Source: Saposhnikovia divaricata (taxonomy: Eukaryota > Streptophyta > Magnoliopsida > Apiales > Apiaceae). From it: a stretch of DNA of 64,000 nt. Location: assembly GCA_036435485.1 (NCBI GenBank), contig JAZHRN010000139.1:4464001-4528000 (forward strand), written 5' to 3'. Of the stretch, positions 50,537-63,886 are shown one piece after another; positions within the stretch are counted from its first letter, which is position 1; each line of letters starts with the position of its first letter. Below the pieces are notes generated by a model. That model saw nothing but the letters and a program-made list of their open reading frames with translations. It was not told where the DNA came from and did not search any database. Both the position numbers and the translations under genes were made by a program.

Positions 50537-53500
50537 AGGATTATCCGAAAACCGAGTTTCAGTCATTTCAGCCCCGATTCAGGTCCGAATGGCACCAAAT
50601 AAAATTTCATTGAATTCCAAAAACCCATTGGAACAAAATATGTAAAAATATCCATAAAATGGTCCGACTCGATTTTTAACAATATCCCGTGTACTAACCC
50701 CTTTGAGGATTATCCGAAAACCGAGTTTCAGTCATTTCAGCCCCGATTCAGGTCCGAATGGCACCAAATAAAATTTCATTGAATTCCAATAACCCATAGG
50801 AACAAAATATGTAAAAATATCCAGAAAATGGTCCGACTTGATTTTTAACAATATTCCGTGTACTAACCCCTTTTAGAAGTTTCCGAAAACCGAGTTTCGA
50901 TCATATCAGCTCCAATACCGGTCCGAACTCCGTTAAATAAAATTGTGTTGAATTCCAATAACCCATAGGAACAAAATATGTAAAAATATCCATAAAATGG
51001 TCCGACTCAATTTTTAACAATATCCCGTGTACTAACCCCTTTGAGGATTATCCGAAAACCGAGTTTCAGTCATTTTAGCCCCGATTCAGGTCCGAATGGC
51101 ACCAAATAAAATTTCATTGAATTCCAATAACCCATTGGAACAAAATACGTAAAAATATCCATAAAATGGTCCGACTCGATTTTTAACAATATCCCGTGTA
51201 CTAACCCCTTTCAGGATTATCCGAAAACCGAGTTTCAGTCATTTCAGCCCCGATTCAGGTCCGAATGGCACCAAATAAAATTTCATTGAATTCCAATAAC
51301 CCATAGGAACAAAATATGTAAAAATATCCAGAAAATGGTCCGACTTGATTTTTAACAATATCCCGTGTACTAACCCCTTTTAGAAGTTTCCGAAAACCGA
51401 GTTTCGATCATATCAGCTCCAATACCGGTCCGAACTCCGTTAAATAAAATTGTGTTGAATTCCAATAACCCATAGGAACAAAATATGTAAAAATATCAAT
51501 AAAATGGTCCGACTCAATTTTTAACAATATCCCGTGTACTAACCCCTTTGAGGATTATCCGAAAACCGAGTTTCTGTCATTTCAGCCCCGATTCAAGTCC
51601 GACTGGCACCAAATAAAATTTCGTTGAATTCCAATAACCCATAGGAACAAAATATGTAAAAATATCCACAAAATGGTCCGACTTGATTTTTAACAATATC
51701 CCGTGTACTAACCCTTTTGAGAAGTTTCCGAAAACCGAGTTTCGATCATATCAGCTCCGATTACGGTCCGAACTCCGTTAAATAAAATTGTGTTGAATTC
51801 CAATAACCCATAGGAACAAAATATGTAAAAATATCCATAAAATGGTCCGACTCATTTTTTAACAATATCCCGTGTACTAACCCCTTTGAGGATTATCCGA
51901 AAACCGAGTTTCAGTCATTTCAGCCCCGATTCAGGCCCGAATGGCACCAAATAAAATTTCATTGAATTCCAATAACCCATAGGAACAAAATATGTAAAAA
52001 TATCCATAAAATGGTCCGACTCGATTTTTAACAATATCCCGTGTACTAACCCCTTTGAGGATTATCCGAAAACCGAGTTTCAGTCATTTTAGCCCCGATT
52101 CAGGTCCGAATGGCACCAAATAAAATTTCTTTGAATTCCAATAACCCATTGGAACAAAATATGTAAAAATATCCATAAAATGGTCCGACTCGATTTTTAA
52201 CAATATCCCGTGTACTAACCCCTTTGAGGATTATCCCAAAACCGAGTTTCAGTCATTTCAGCCCCAATTCAGGTCCGAATGGCACCAAATAAAATTTCAT
52301 TGAATTCCAATAACCCATAGGAACAAAATATGTAAAAATATCCACAAAATTGTCCGACTTGATTTTTAACAATATCCCATGTACTAATCCCTTTGAGAAG
52401 TTTCCGAAAACCGAGTTTCGATCATATCAGCTTCGATTCCGGTCCGAACTTCGTTAAATAAAATTGCATTGAATTCCAATAACCCATACGAACAAAATAT
52501 GTAAAAATATCCATAAAATGGTCCGACCCGATTTTTAACAATATCCCGTGTACTAACCCCTTTGAGGATTATTCGAAAACCGAGTTTCATTCATTTCAGC
52601 CCCGATTCAGGGCCGACTCGCACCAAATAAAATTTCGTTCAATTCCAATAACCCATAGGAACAAAATATGTAAAAATATCCATAAAATGGTCCGACTCGA
52701 TTTTTAACAATATCCCGTGTACTAACCCCTTTCAGGATTATCCGAAAACCGAGTTTCAGTCATTTCAGCCCCGATTCAGGTCCGAATGGCACCAAATAAA
52801 ATTGTGTTGAATTCTAATAACCCATAGGAACAAAATATGTAAAAAAATCCATAAAATGGTCCGACTTGATTTTTAACAATATCCCGTGTATTAACCCCTT
52901 TGAGGATTATCCGAAAACCGAGTTTCAGTCATTTCAGCCCCGATTCAGGTCCGAATGGCACCAAATAAAATTTCATTGAATTCCAATAACCCATTGGAAC
53001 AAAATATGTAAAAATATCCATAAAATGGTCCGACTCGATTTTTAACAATATCCCGTGTACTAACCCCTTTGAGGATTATCCGAAAACCGAGTTTCAGTCA
53101 TTTCAGCCCCGATTCAGGTCCGAATGGCACCAAATAAAATTTCATTGAATTCCAATAACCCATAGGAACAAAATATGTAAAAATATCCAGAAAATGGTCG
53201 GACTTGATTTTTAACAATATCCCGTGTACTAACCCCTTTTAGAAGTTTCCGAAAACCGAGTTTCGATCATATCAGCTCCAATACCGGTCCGAACTCCGTT
53301 AAATAAAATTGTGTTGAATTCCAATAACCCATAGGAACAAAATATGTAAAAATATCCATAAAATGGTCCGACTCAATTTTTAACAATATCCCGTGTACTA
53401 ACCCCTTTGAGGATTATCCGAAAACCGAGTTTCAGTCATTTTAGCCCCGATTCAGGTCCGAATGGCACCAAATAAAATTTCATTGAATTCCAATAACCCA

Positions 53501-53702
53501 TTGGAACAAAATACGTAAAAATATCCATAAAATGGTCCGACTCGATTTTAACAATATCCCGTGTACTAACCCCTTTCAGGATTATCCGAAAACCGAGTTT
53601 CAGTCATTTCAGCCCCGATTCAGGTCCGAATGGCACCAAATAAAATTTCATTGAATTCCAATAACCCATAGGAACAAAATATGTAAAAATATCCAGAAAA
53701 TG
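49986..53702 (+). repeat. 22-monomer block, copy 1 (3717 bp)
   Basis: Block duplicated in tandem with a period of 3717 bp (22 x 169 minus 1; one monomer near 53548 has GATTTTAAC with one T missing). Shared rare marks with copy 2 are CCAAAAACCC, AATATTCCGTG, ACCCTTTTGAG, CTCATTTTTTAAC, CCCCAATTC, CCCATGTAC and GCATTG. Copy 1 alone has TTATCCCAAAAC near 52233, GCTTCGATT near 52430, CAGGGCCG near 52606 and TTCGTTCAATT near 52637. Confidence 0.84.
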
Positions 53703-56305
53703 GTCCGACTTGATTTTTAACAATATCCCGTGTACTAATCCCATTGAGAAGTTTCCGAAAACCGAGTTTCGATCATATCAGCTCCGATTCCGGTCCGAAC
53801 TTCGTTAAATAAAATTGCGTTGAATTCCAATAACCCATACGAACAAAATATGTAAAAATATCCATAAAATGGTCCGACTCGATTTTTAACAATATCCCGT
53901 GTACTAACCCCTTTGAGGATTATCCGAAAACCGAGTTTCATTCATTTCAGCCCCGATTCAGGTCCGACTCGCACCAAATAAAATTTCGTTGAATTCCAAT
54001 AACCCATAGGAACAAAATATGTAAAAATATCCATAAAATGGTCTGACTCGATTTTTAACAATATCCCGTGTACTAACCCCTTTCAGGATTATCCGAAAAC
54101 CGAGTTTCAGTCATTTCAGCCCCGATTCAGGTCCGAATGGCACCAAATAAAATTGTGTTGAATTCTAATAACCCATAGGAACAAAATATGTAAAAATATC
54201 CATAAAATGGTCCGACTTGATTTTTAACAATATCCCGTGTATTAACCCCTTTGAGGATTATCCGAAAACCGAGTTTCAGTCATTTCAGCCCCGATTCAGG
54301 TCCGAATGGCACCAAATAAAATTTCATTGAATTCCAAAAACCCATTGGAACAAAATATGTAAAAATATCCATAAAATGGTCCGACTCGATTTTTAACAAT
54401 ATCCCGTGTACTAACCCCTTTGAGGATTATCCGAAAACCGAGTTTCAGTCATTTCAGCCCCGATTCAGGTCCGAATGGCACCAAATAAAATTTCATTGAA
54501 TTCCAATAACCCATAGGAACAAAATATGTAAAAATATCCAGAAAATGGTCCGACTTGATTTTTAACAATATTCCGTGTACTAACCCCTTTTAGAAGTTTC
54601 CGAAAACCGAGTTTCGATCATATCAGCTCCAATACCGGTCCGAACTTCGTTAAATAAAATTGTGTTGAATTCCAATAACCCATAGGAACAAAATATGTAA
54701 AAATATCCATAAAATGGTCCGACTCAATTTTTAACAATATCCCGTGTACTAACCCCTTTGAGGATTATCCGAAAACCGAGTTTCAGTCATTTTAGCCCCG
54801 ATTCAGGTCCGAATGGCACCAAATAAAATTTCATTGAATTCCAATAACCCATTTGAACAAAATACGTAAAAATATCCATAAAATGGTCCGACTCGATTTT
54901 TAACAATATCCCGTGTACTAACCCCTTTCAGGATTATCCGAAAACCGAGTTTCAGTCATTTCAGCCCCGATTCAGGTCCGAATGGCACCAAATAAAATTT
55001 CATTGAATTCCAATAACCCATAGGAACAAAATATGTAAAAATATCCAGAAAATGGTCCGACTTGATTTTTAACAATATCCCGTGTACTAACCCCTTTTAG
55101 AAGTTTCCGAAAACCGAGTTTCGATCATATCAGCTCCAATACCGGTCCGAACTCCGTTAAATAAAATTGTGTTGAATTCCAATAACCCATAGGAACAAAA
55201 TATGTAAAAATATCAATAAAATGGTCCGACTCAATTTTTAACAATATCCCGTGTACTAACCCCTTTGAGGATTATCCGAAAACCGAGTTTCTGTCATTTC
55301 AGCCCCGATTCAGGTCCGACTGGCACCAAATAAAATTTCGTTGAATTCCAATAACCCATAGGAACAAAATATGTAAAAATATCCACAAAATGGTCCGACT
55401 CGATTTTTAACAATATCCCGTGTACTAACCCTTTTGAGAAGTTTCCGAAAACCGAGTTTCGATCATATCAGCTCCGATTACGGTCCGAACTCCGTTAAAT
55501 AAAATTGTGTTGAATTCCAATAACCCATAGGAACAAAATATGTAAAAATATCCATAAAATGGTCCGACTCATTTTTTAACAATATCCCGTGTACTAACCC
55601 CTTTGAGGATTATCCGAAAACCGAGTTTCAGTCATTTCAGCCCCGATTCAGGCCCGAATGGCACCAAATAAAATTTCATTGAATTCCAATAACCCATAGG
55701 AACAAAATATGTAAAAATATCCATAAAATGGTCCGACTCGATTTTTAACAATATCCCGTGTACTAACCCCTTTGAGGATTATCCGAAAACCGAGTTTCAG
55801 TCATTTTAGCCCCGATTCAGGTCCGAATGGCACCAAATAAAATTTCTTTGAATTCCAATAACCCATTGGAACAAAATATGTAAAAATATCCATAAAATGG
55901 TCCGACTCGATTTTTAACAATATCCCGTGTACTAACCCCTTTGAGGATTATCCGAAAACCGAGTTTCAGTCATTTCAGCCCCAATTCAGGTCCGAATGGC
56001 ACCAAATAAAATTTCATTGAATTCCAATAACCCATAGGAACAAAATATGTAAAAATATCCACAAAATTGTCCGACTTGATTTTTAACAATATCCCATGTA
56101 CTAATCCCTTTGAGAAGTTTCCGAAAACCGAGTTTCGATCATATCAGCTCCGATTCCGGTCCGAACTTCGTTAAATAAAATTGCATTGAATTCCAATAAC
56201 CCATACGAACAAAATATGTAAAAATATCCATAAAATGGTCCGACCCGATTTTTAACAATATCCCGTGTACTAACCCCTTTGAGGATTATCCGAAAACCGA
56301 GTTTC
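53703..56305 (+). repeat. 22-monomer block, copy 2 (about 2.6 kb, truncated)
   Basis: The left junction lies within 53703-53738. Monomer 53572 begins as the CCAGAAAATGG type but ends ATCCCATTGAG, an ending found elsewhere only behind CCACAAAATTG. The copy follows copy 1 at a 3717-bp offset until about 56305, where copy 1 continues with CATTCATTT but copy 2 has CTGTCATTT, belonging to the 14-mer HOR. The 14-mer expansion therefore cut into this copy and is the later event. Confidence 0.83.
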
Positions 56306-57295
56306 TGTCATTTCAGCCCCGATTCAGGTCCGACTGGCACCAAATAAAATTTCGTTGAATTCCAATAACCCATAGGAACAAAATATGTAAAAATATCCAC
56401 AAAATGGTCCGACTTGATTTTTAACAATATCCCGTGTACTAACCCTTTTGAGAAGTTTCCGAAAACCGAGTTTCGATCATATCAGCTCCGATTACGGTCC
56501 GAACTCCGTTAAATAAAATTGTGTTGAATTCCAATAACCCATAGGAACAAAATATGTAAAAATATCCATAAAATGGTCCGACTCGATTTTTAACAATATC
56601 CCGTGTACAAACCCCTTTGAGGATTATCCGAAAACCGAGTTTCAGTCATTTCAGCCCCGATTCAGGTCCGACTAGCACCAAATAAAATTGTGTTGAATTC
56701 CAATAACCCATAGGAACAAAATATGTAAAAATATCCATAAAATGGTCCGACTTGATTTTTAACAATATCCCGTGTACTAACCCCTTTCAGGATTATCCGA
56801 AAACCGAGTTTCAGTCATTTCAGCCCCGATTCAGGTCCGAATGGCACCAAATAAAATTTCATTGAATTCCAATAACCCATAGGAACAAAATATGTAAAAA
56901 TATCCAGAAAATGGTCCGACTTGATTTTTAACAATATCCCGTGTACTAACCCCTTTTAGAAGTTTCCGAAAACCGAGTTTCGATCATATCAGCTCCAATA
57001 CCGGTCCGAACTCCGTTAAATAAAATTGTGTTGAATTCCAATAACCCATAGGAACAAAATATGTAAAAATATCAATAAAATGGTCCGACTCAATTTTTAA
57101 CAATATCCCGTGTACTAACCCCTTTGAGGATTATCCGAAAACCGAGTTTCTGTCATTTCAGCCCCGATTCAAGTCCGACTGGCACCAAATAAAATTTCGT
57201 TGAATTCCAATAACCCATAGGAACAAAATATGTAAAAATATCCACAAAATGGTCCGACTCGATTTTTAACAATATCCCGTGTACTAACCCCTTTC
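54930..57295 (+). repeat. 14-monomer HOR, copy 1 (2366 bp)
   Basis: Order A-B-A-B-A-A-A-B-A-B-A-A-B-A. It starts after CTTTC with a CCAGAAAATGG A. It includes CTGTCATTT with GACTGG twice, GATTACGG B twice, CTCATTTTTTAAC, TTCTTTG, CCCCAATTC with CCCATGTAC, GCATTG B with GACCCG, and GACTAGCACC. The last monomer (57127) is a hybrid with CAAGTCCGACTGG and a CTTTC end. Period checks: GACTAG at 56671, 59037 and 61403. Confidence 0.9.
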
Positions 57296-59661
57296 AGGAT
57301 TATCCGAAAACCGAGTTTCAGTCATTTCAGCCCCGATTCAGGTCCGAATGGCACCAAATAAAATTTCATTGAATTCCAATAACCCATAGGAACAAAATAT
57401 GTAAAAATATCCAGAAAATGGTCCGACTTGATTTTTAACAATATCCCGTGTACTAACCCCTTTTAGAAGTTTCCGAAAACCGAGTTTCGATCATATCAGC
57501 TCCAATACCGGTCCGAACTCCGTTAAATAAAATTGTGTTGAATTCCAATAACCCATAGGAACAAAATATGTAAAAATATCAATAAAATGGTCCGACTCAA
57601 TTTTTAACAATATCCCGTGTACTAACCCCTTTGAGGATTATCCGAAAACCGAGTTTCTGTCATTTCAGCCCCGATTCAGGTCCGACTGGCACCAAATAAA
57701 ATTTCGTTGAATTCCAATAACCCATAGGAACAAAATATGTAAAAATATCCACAAAATGGTCCGACTCGATTTTTAACAATATCCCGTGTACTAACCCTTT
57801 TGAGAAGTTTCCGAAAACCGAGTTTCGATCATATCAGCTCCGATTACGGTCCGAACTCCGTTAAATAAAATTGTGTTGAATTCCAATAACCCATAGGAAC
57901 AAAATATGTAAAAATATCCATAAAATGGTCCGACTCATTTTTTAACAATATCCCGTGTACTAACCCCTTTGAGGATTATCCGAAAACCGAGTTTCAGTCA
58001 TTTCAGCCCCGATTCAGGCCCGAATGGCACCAAATAAAATTTCATTGAATTCCAATAACCCATAGGAACAAAATATGTAAAAATATCCATAAAATGGTCC
58101 GACTCGATTTTTAACAATATCCCGTGTACTAACCCCTTTGAGGATTATCCGAAAACCGAGTTTCAGTCATTTTAGCCCCGATTCAGGTCCGAATGGCACC
58201 AAATAAAATTTCTTTGAATTCCAATAACCCATTGGAACAAAATATGTAAAAATATCCATAAAATGGTCCGACTCGATTTTTAACAATATCCCGTGTACTA
58301 ACCCCTTTGAGGATTATCCGAAAACCGAGTTTCAGTCATTTCAGCCCCAATTCAGGTCCGAATGGCACCAAATAAAATTTCATTGAATTCCAATAACCCA
58401 TAGGAACAAAATATGTAAAAATATCCACAAAATTGTCCGACTTGATTTTTAACAATATCCCATGTACTAATCCCTTTGAGAAGTTTCCGAAAACCGAGTT
58501 TCGATCATATCAGCTCCGATTCCGGTCCGAACTTCGTTAAATAAAATTGCATTGAATTCCAATAACCCATACGAACAAAATATGTAAAAATATCCATAAA
58601 ATGGTCCGACCCGATTTTTAACAATATCCCGTGTACTAACCCCTTTGAGGATTATCCGAAAACCGAGTTTCTGTCATTTCAGCCCCGATTCAGGTCCGAC
58701 TGGCACCAAATAAAATTTCGTTGAATTCCAATAACCCATAGGAACAAAATATGTAAAAATATCCACAAAATGGTCCGACTTGATTTTTAACAATATCCCG
58801 TGTACTAACCCTTTTGAGAAGTTTCCGAAAACCGAGTTTCGATCATATCAGCTCCGATTACGGTCCGAACTCCGTTAAATAAAATTGTGTTGAATTCCAA
58901 TAACCCATAGGAACAAAATATGTAAAAATATCCATAAAATGGTCCGACTCGATTTTTAACAATATCCCGTGTACAAACCCCTTTGAGGATTATCCGAAAA
59001 CCGAGTTTCAGTCATTTCAGCCCCGATTCAGGTCCGACTAGCACCAAATAAAATTGTGTTGAATTCCAATAACCCATAGGAACAAAATATGTAAAAATAT
59101 CCATAAAATGGTCCGACTTGATTTTTAACAATATCCCGTGTACTAACCCCTTTCAGGATTATCCGAAAACCGAGTTTCAGTCATTTCAGCCCCGATTCAG
59201 GTCCGAATGGCACCAAATAAAATTTCATTGAATTCCAATAACCCATAGGAACAAAATATGTAAAAATATCCAGAAAATGGTCCGACTTGATTTTTAACAA
59301 TATCCCGTGTACTAACCCCTTTTAGAAGTTTCCGAAAACCGAGTTTCGATCATATCAGCTCCAATACCGGTCCGAACTCCGTTAAATAAAATTGTGTTGA
59401 ATTCCAATAACCCATAGGAACAAAATATGTAAAAATATCAATAAAATGGTCCGACTCAATTTTTAACAATATCCCGTGTACTAACCCCTTTGAGGATTAT
59501 CCGAAAACCGAGTTTCTGTCATTTCAGCCCCGATTCAAGTCCGACTGGCACCAAATAAAATTTCGTTGAATTCCAATAACCCATAGGAACAAAATATGTA
59601 AAAATATCCACAAAATGGTCCGACTCGATTTTTAACAATATCCCGTGTACTAACCCCTTTC
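57296..59661 (+). repeat. 14-monomer HOR, copy 2 (2366 bp)
   Basis: Same monomer order and private marks as 54930-57295. CAAGTCCGACTGG recurs at exactly 2366 bp (57171 to 59537) and CTTTCAGG at 57296 to 59662. The two copies are very similar by eye, which indicates recent expansion. Confidence 0.9.
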
Positions 59662-61520
59662 AGGATTATCCGAAAACCGAGTTTCAGTCATTTCAGCCCC
59701 GATTCAGGTCCGAATGGCACCAAATAAAATTTCATTGAATTCCAATAACCCATAGGAACAAAATATGTAAAAATATCCAGAAAATGGTCCGACTTGATTT
59801 TTAACAATATCCCGTGTACTAACCCCTTTTAGAAGTTTCCGAAAACCGAGTTTCGATCATATCAGCTCCAATACCGGTCCGAACTCCGTTAAATAAAATT
59901 GTGTTGAATTCCAATAACCCATAGGAACAAAATATGTAAAAATATCCATAAAATGGTCCGACTCAATTTTTAACAATATCCCGTGTAATAACCCCTTTGA
60001 GGATTATCCGAAAACCGAGTTTCTGTCATTTCAGCCCCGATTCAGGTCCGACTGGCACCAAATAAAATTTCGTTGAATTCCAATAACCCATAGGAACAAA
60101 ATATGTAAAAATATCCACAAAATGGTCCGACTTGATTTTTAACAATATCCCGTGTACTAACCCTTTTGAGAAGTTTCCGAAAACCGAGTTTCGATCATAT
60201 CAGCTCCGATTACGGTCCGAACTCCGTTAAATAAAATTGTGTTGAATTCCAATAACCCATAGGAACAAAATATGTAAAAATATCCATAAAATGGTCCGAC
60301 TCATTTTTTAACAATATCCCGTGTACTAACCCCTTTGAGGATTATCCGAAAACCGAGTTTCAGTCATTTCAGCCCCGATTCAGGCCCGAATGGCACCAAA
60401 TAAAATTTCATTGAATTCCAATAACCCATAGGAACAAAATATGTAAAAATATCCATAAAATGGTCCGACTCGATTTTTAACAATATCCCGTGTACTAACC
60501 CCTTTGAGGATTATCCGAAAACCGAGTTTCAGTCATTTTAGCCCCGATTCAGGTCCGAATGGCACCAAATAAAATTTCTTTGAATTCCAATAACCCATTG
60601 GAACAAAATATGTAAAAATATCCATAAAATGGTCCGACTCGATTTTTAACAATATCCCGTGTACTAACCCCTTTGAGGATTATCCGAAAACCGAGTTTCA
60701 GTCATTTCAGCCCCAATTCAGGTCCGAATGGCACCAAATAAAATTTCATTGAATTCCAATAACCCATAGGAACAAAATATGTAAACATATCCACAAAATT
60801 GTCCGACTTGATTTTTAACAATATCCCATGTACTAATCCCTTTGAGAAGTTTCCGAAAACCGAGTTTCGATCATATCAGCTCCGATTCCGGTCCGAACTT
60901 CGTTAAATAAAATTGCATTGAATTCCAATAACCCATACGAACAAAATATGTAAAAATATCCATAAAATGGTCCGACCCGATTTTTAACAATATCCCGTGT
61001 ACTAACCCCTTTGAGGATTATCCGAAAACCGAGTTTCTGTCATTTCAGCCCCGATTCAGGTCCGACTGGCACCAAATAAAATTTCGTTGAATTCCAATAA
61101 CCCATAGGAACAAAATATGTAAAAATATCCACAAAATGGTCCGACTTGATTTTTAACAATATCCCGTGTACTAACCCTTTTGAGAAGTTTCCGAAAACCG
61201 AGTTTCGATCATATCAGCTCCGATTACGGTCCGAACTCCGTTAAATAAAATTGTGTTGAATTCCAATAACCCATAGGAACAAAATATGTAAAAATATCCA
61301 TAAAATGGTCCGACTCGATTTTTAACAATATCCCGTGTACTAACCCCTTTGAGGATTATCCGAAAACCGAGTTTCAGTCATTTCAGCCCCGATTCAGGTC
61401 CGACTAGCACCAAATAAAATTGTGTTGAATTCCAATAACCCATAGGAACAAAATATGTAAAAATATCCATAAAATGGTCCGACTTGATTTTTAACAATAT
61501 CCCGTGTACTAACCCCTTTG
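59662..61520 (+). repeat. 14-monomer HOR, copy 3, truncated to 11 monomers
   Basis: Follows the same order through the GACTAGCACC monomer (61352). Where the next CCAGAAAATGG A monomer is expected, a GTCCAAATGG type appears. It is more diverged than copies 1 and 2: ATCCATAAAATGG in place of ATCAATAAAATGG, GTGTAATAACC near 59985, GTAAACATATCC near 60781, and GTGTACTAACC where the others have GTGTACAAACC. Confidence 0.87.
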
Positions 61521-62703
61521 AGGATTATCCGAAAACCGAGTTTCAGTCATTTCAGCCCCGATTCAGGTCCAAATGGCACCAAATAAAATTTCATTGAATT
61601 CCAATAACCCATTGGAACAAAATATGTAAAAATATCCATAAAATGGTCCGACTCGATTTTTAACAATATCCCGTGTACTAACCCCTTTGAGGATTATCCG
61701 AAAACCGAGTTTCAGTCATTTCAGCCCCGATTCAGGCCCGAATGGCACTAAATAAAATTTCATTGAATTCCAATAACCCATAGGAACAAAATATGTAAAA
61801 ATATTCATAAAATGGTCTGACTCGATTTTTAACAATATCCCGTGTACTAACCCCTTTGAGGATTATCCGAAAACCGAGTTTCAGTCATTTTAGCCCCGAT
61901 TCAGGTCCGAATGGCACCAAATAAAATTTCTTTGAATTCCAATAACCCATTGGAACAAAATATGTAAAAATATCCATAAAATGGTCCGACTCGATTTTTA
62001 ACAATATCCCGTGTACTAACCCCTTTGAGGATTATCCGAAAACCGAGTTTCAGTCATTTCAGCCCCGATTCAGGTCCGAATGGCACCAAATAAAATTTCA
62101 TTGAATTCCAATAACCCATAGGAACAAAATATGTAAAAATATCCACAAAATTGTCCGACTTGATTTTTAACAATATCCCGTGTACTAATCCCTTTGAGAA
62201 GTTTCCGAAAACCGAGTTTCGATCATATCAGCTCCGATTCCGGTCCGAACTTCGTTAAATAAAATTGCGTTGAATTCCAATAACCCATACGAACAAAATA
62301 TGTAAAAATATCCATAAAATGGTCCGACTCGATTTTTAACAATATCCCGTGTACTAACCCCTTTGAGGATTATTCGAAAACCGAGTTTCATTCATTTCAG
62401 CCCCGATTCAGGTCCGACTCGCACCAAATAAAATTTCGTTGAATTCCAATAACCCATAGGAACAAAATATGTAAAAATATCCATAAAATGGTCCGACTCG
62501 ATTTTTAACAATATCCCGTGTACTAACCCCTTTCAGGATTATCCGAAAACCGAGTTTCAGTCATTTCAGCCCCGATTCAGGTCCGAATGGCACCAAATAA
62601 AATTGTGTTGAATTCTAATAACCCATAGGAACAAAATATGTAAAAATATCCATAAAATGGTCCGACTTGATTTTTAACAATATCCCGTGTACTAACCCCT
62701 TTG
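61521..62703 (+). repeat. 7-monomer HOR type i, copy 1 (1183 bp)
   Basis: Order A-A-A-A-B-A-A, with only one B monomer in seven. Markers are GTCCAAATGG with CCCATTGG; CAGGCCCG with CACTAAAT, ATATTCATAAAATGG and GGTCTG; CATTTTAG with TTCTTTG; CCACAAAATTG; B with ATACGAAC; TTATTCGAAAAC with CATTCATTT; GAATTCT with TTGTGTTG. It is distinct from the 7-mer at 46988. Confidence 0.89.
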
Positions 62704-63886
62704 AGGATTATCCGAAAACCGAGTTTCAGTCATTTCAGCCCCGATTCAGGTCCAAATGGCACCAAATAAAATTTCATTGAATTCCAATAACCCATTGGAA
62801 CAAAATATGTAAAAATATCCATAAAATGGTCCGACTCGATTTTTAACAATATCCCGTGTACTAACCCCTTTGAGGATTATCCGAAAACCGAGTTTCAGTC
62901 ATTTCAGCCCCGATTCAGGCCCGAATGGCACTAAATAAAATTTCATTGAATTCCAATAACCCATAGGAACAAAATATGTAAAAATATTCATAAAATGGTC
63001 TGACTCGATTTTTAACAATATCCCGTGTACTAACCCCTTTGAGGATTATCCGAAAACCGAGTTTCAGTCATTTTAGCCCCGATTCAGGTCCGAATGGCAC
63101 CAAATAAAATTTCTTTGAATTCCAATAACCCATTGGAACAAAATATGTAAAAATATCCATAAAATGGTCCGACTCGATTTTTAACAATATCCCGTGTACT
63201 AACCCCTTTGAGGATTATCCGAAAACCGAGTTTCAGTCATTTCAGCCCCGATTCAGGTCCGAATGGCACCAAATAAAATTTCATTGAATTCCAATAACCC
63301 ATAGGAACAAAATATGTAAAAATATCCACAAAATTGTCCGACTTGATTTTTAACAATATCCCGTGTACTAATCCCTTTGAGAAGTTTCCGAAAACCGAGT
63401 TTCGATCATATCAGCTCCGATTCCGGTCCGAACTTCGTTAAATAAAATTGCGTTGAATTCCAATAACCCATACGAACAAAATATGTAAAAATATCCATAA
63501 AATGGTCCGACTCGATTTTTAACAATATCCCGTGTACTAACCCCTTTGAGGATTATTCGAAAACCGAGTTTCATTCATTTCAGCCCCGATTCAGGTCCGA
63601 CTCGCACCAAATAAAATTTCGTTGAATTCCAATAACCCATAGGAACAAAATATGTAAAAATATCCATAAAATGGTCCGACTCGATTTTTAACAATATCCC
63701 GTGTACTAACCCCTTTCAGGATTATCCGAAAACCGAGTTTCAGTCATTTCAGCCCCGATTCAGGTCCGAATGGCACCAAATAAAATTGTGTTGAATTCTA
63801 ATAACCCATAGGAACAAAATATGTAAAAATATCCATAAAATGGTCCGACTTGATTTTTAACAATATCCCGTGTACTAACCCCTTTG
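62704..63886 (+). repeat. 7-monomer HOR type i, copy 2 (1183 bp)
   Basis: Repeats 61521-62703 in order. GTCCAAATGG, CACTAAAT, ATATTCATAAAATGG and TTATTCGAAAAC all recur at 1183 bp. I saw no unshared change at these sites. Confidence 0.89.

Noticed and set aside
2074..63574. Recurring minus-strand open frames of 90 and 68 codons (for example 2074-2346, 15546-15752, 19318-19590)
   Set aside because: Each spans little more than one monomer and falls at the same phase of the satellite. Copies are alike because the DNA was duplicated. With a 169-bp period the frame shifts at each monomer, so no frame can run on. There is no family match I recognise, no codon-level constraint and no regulatory context.
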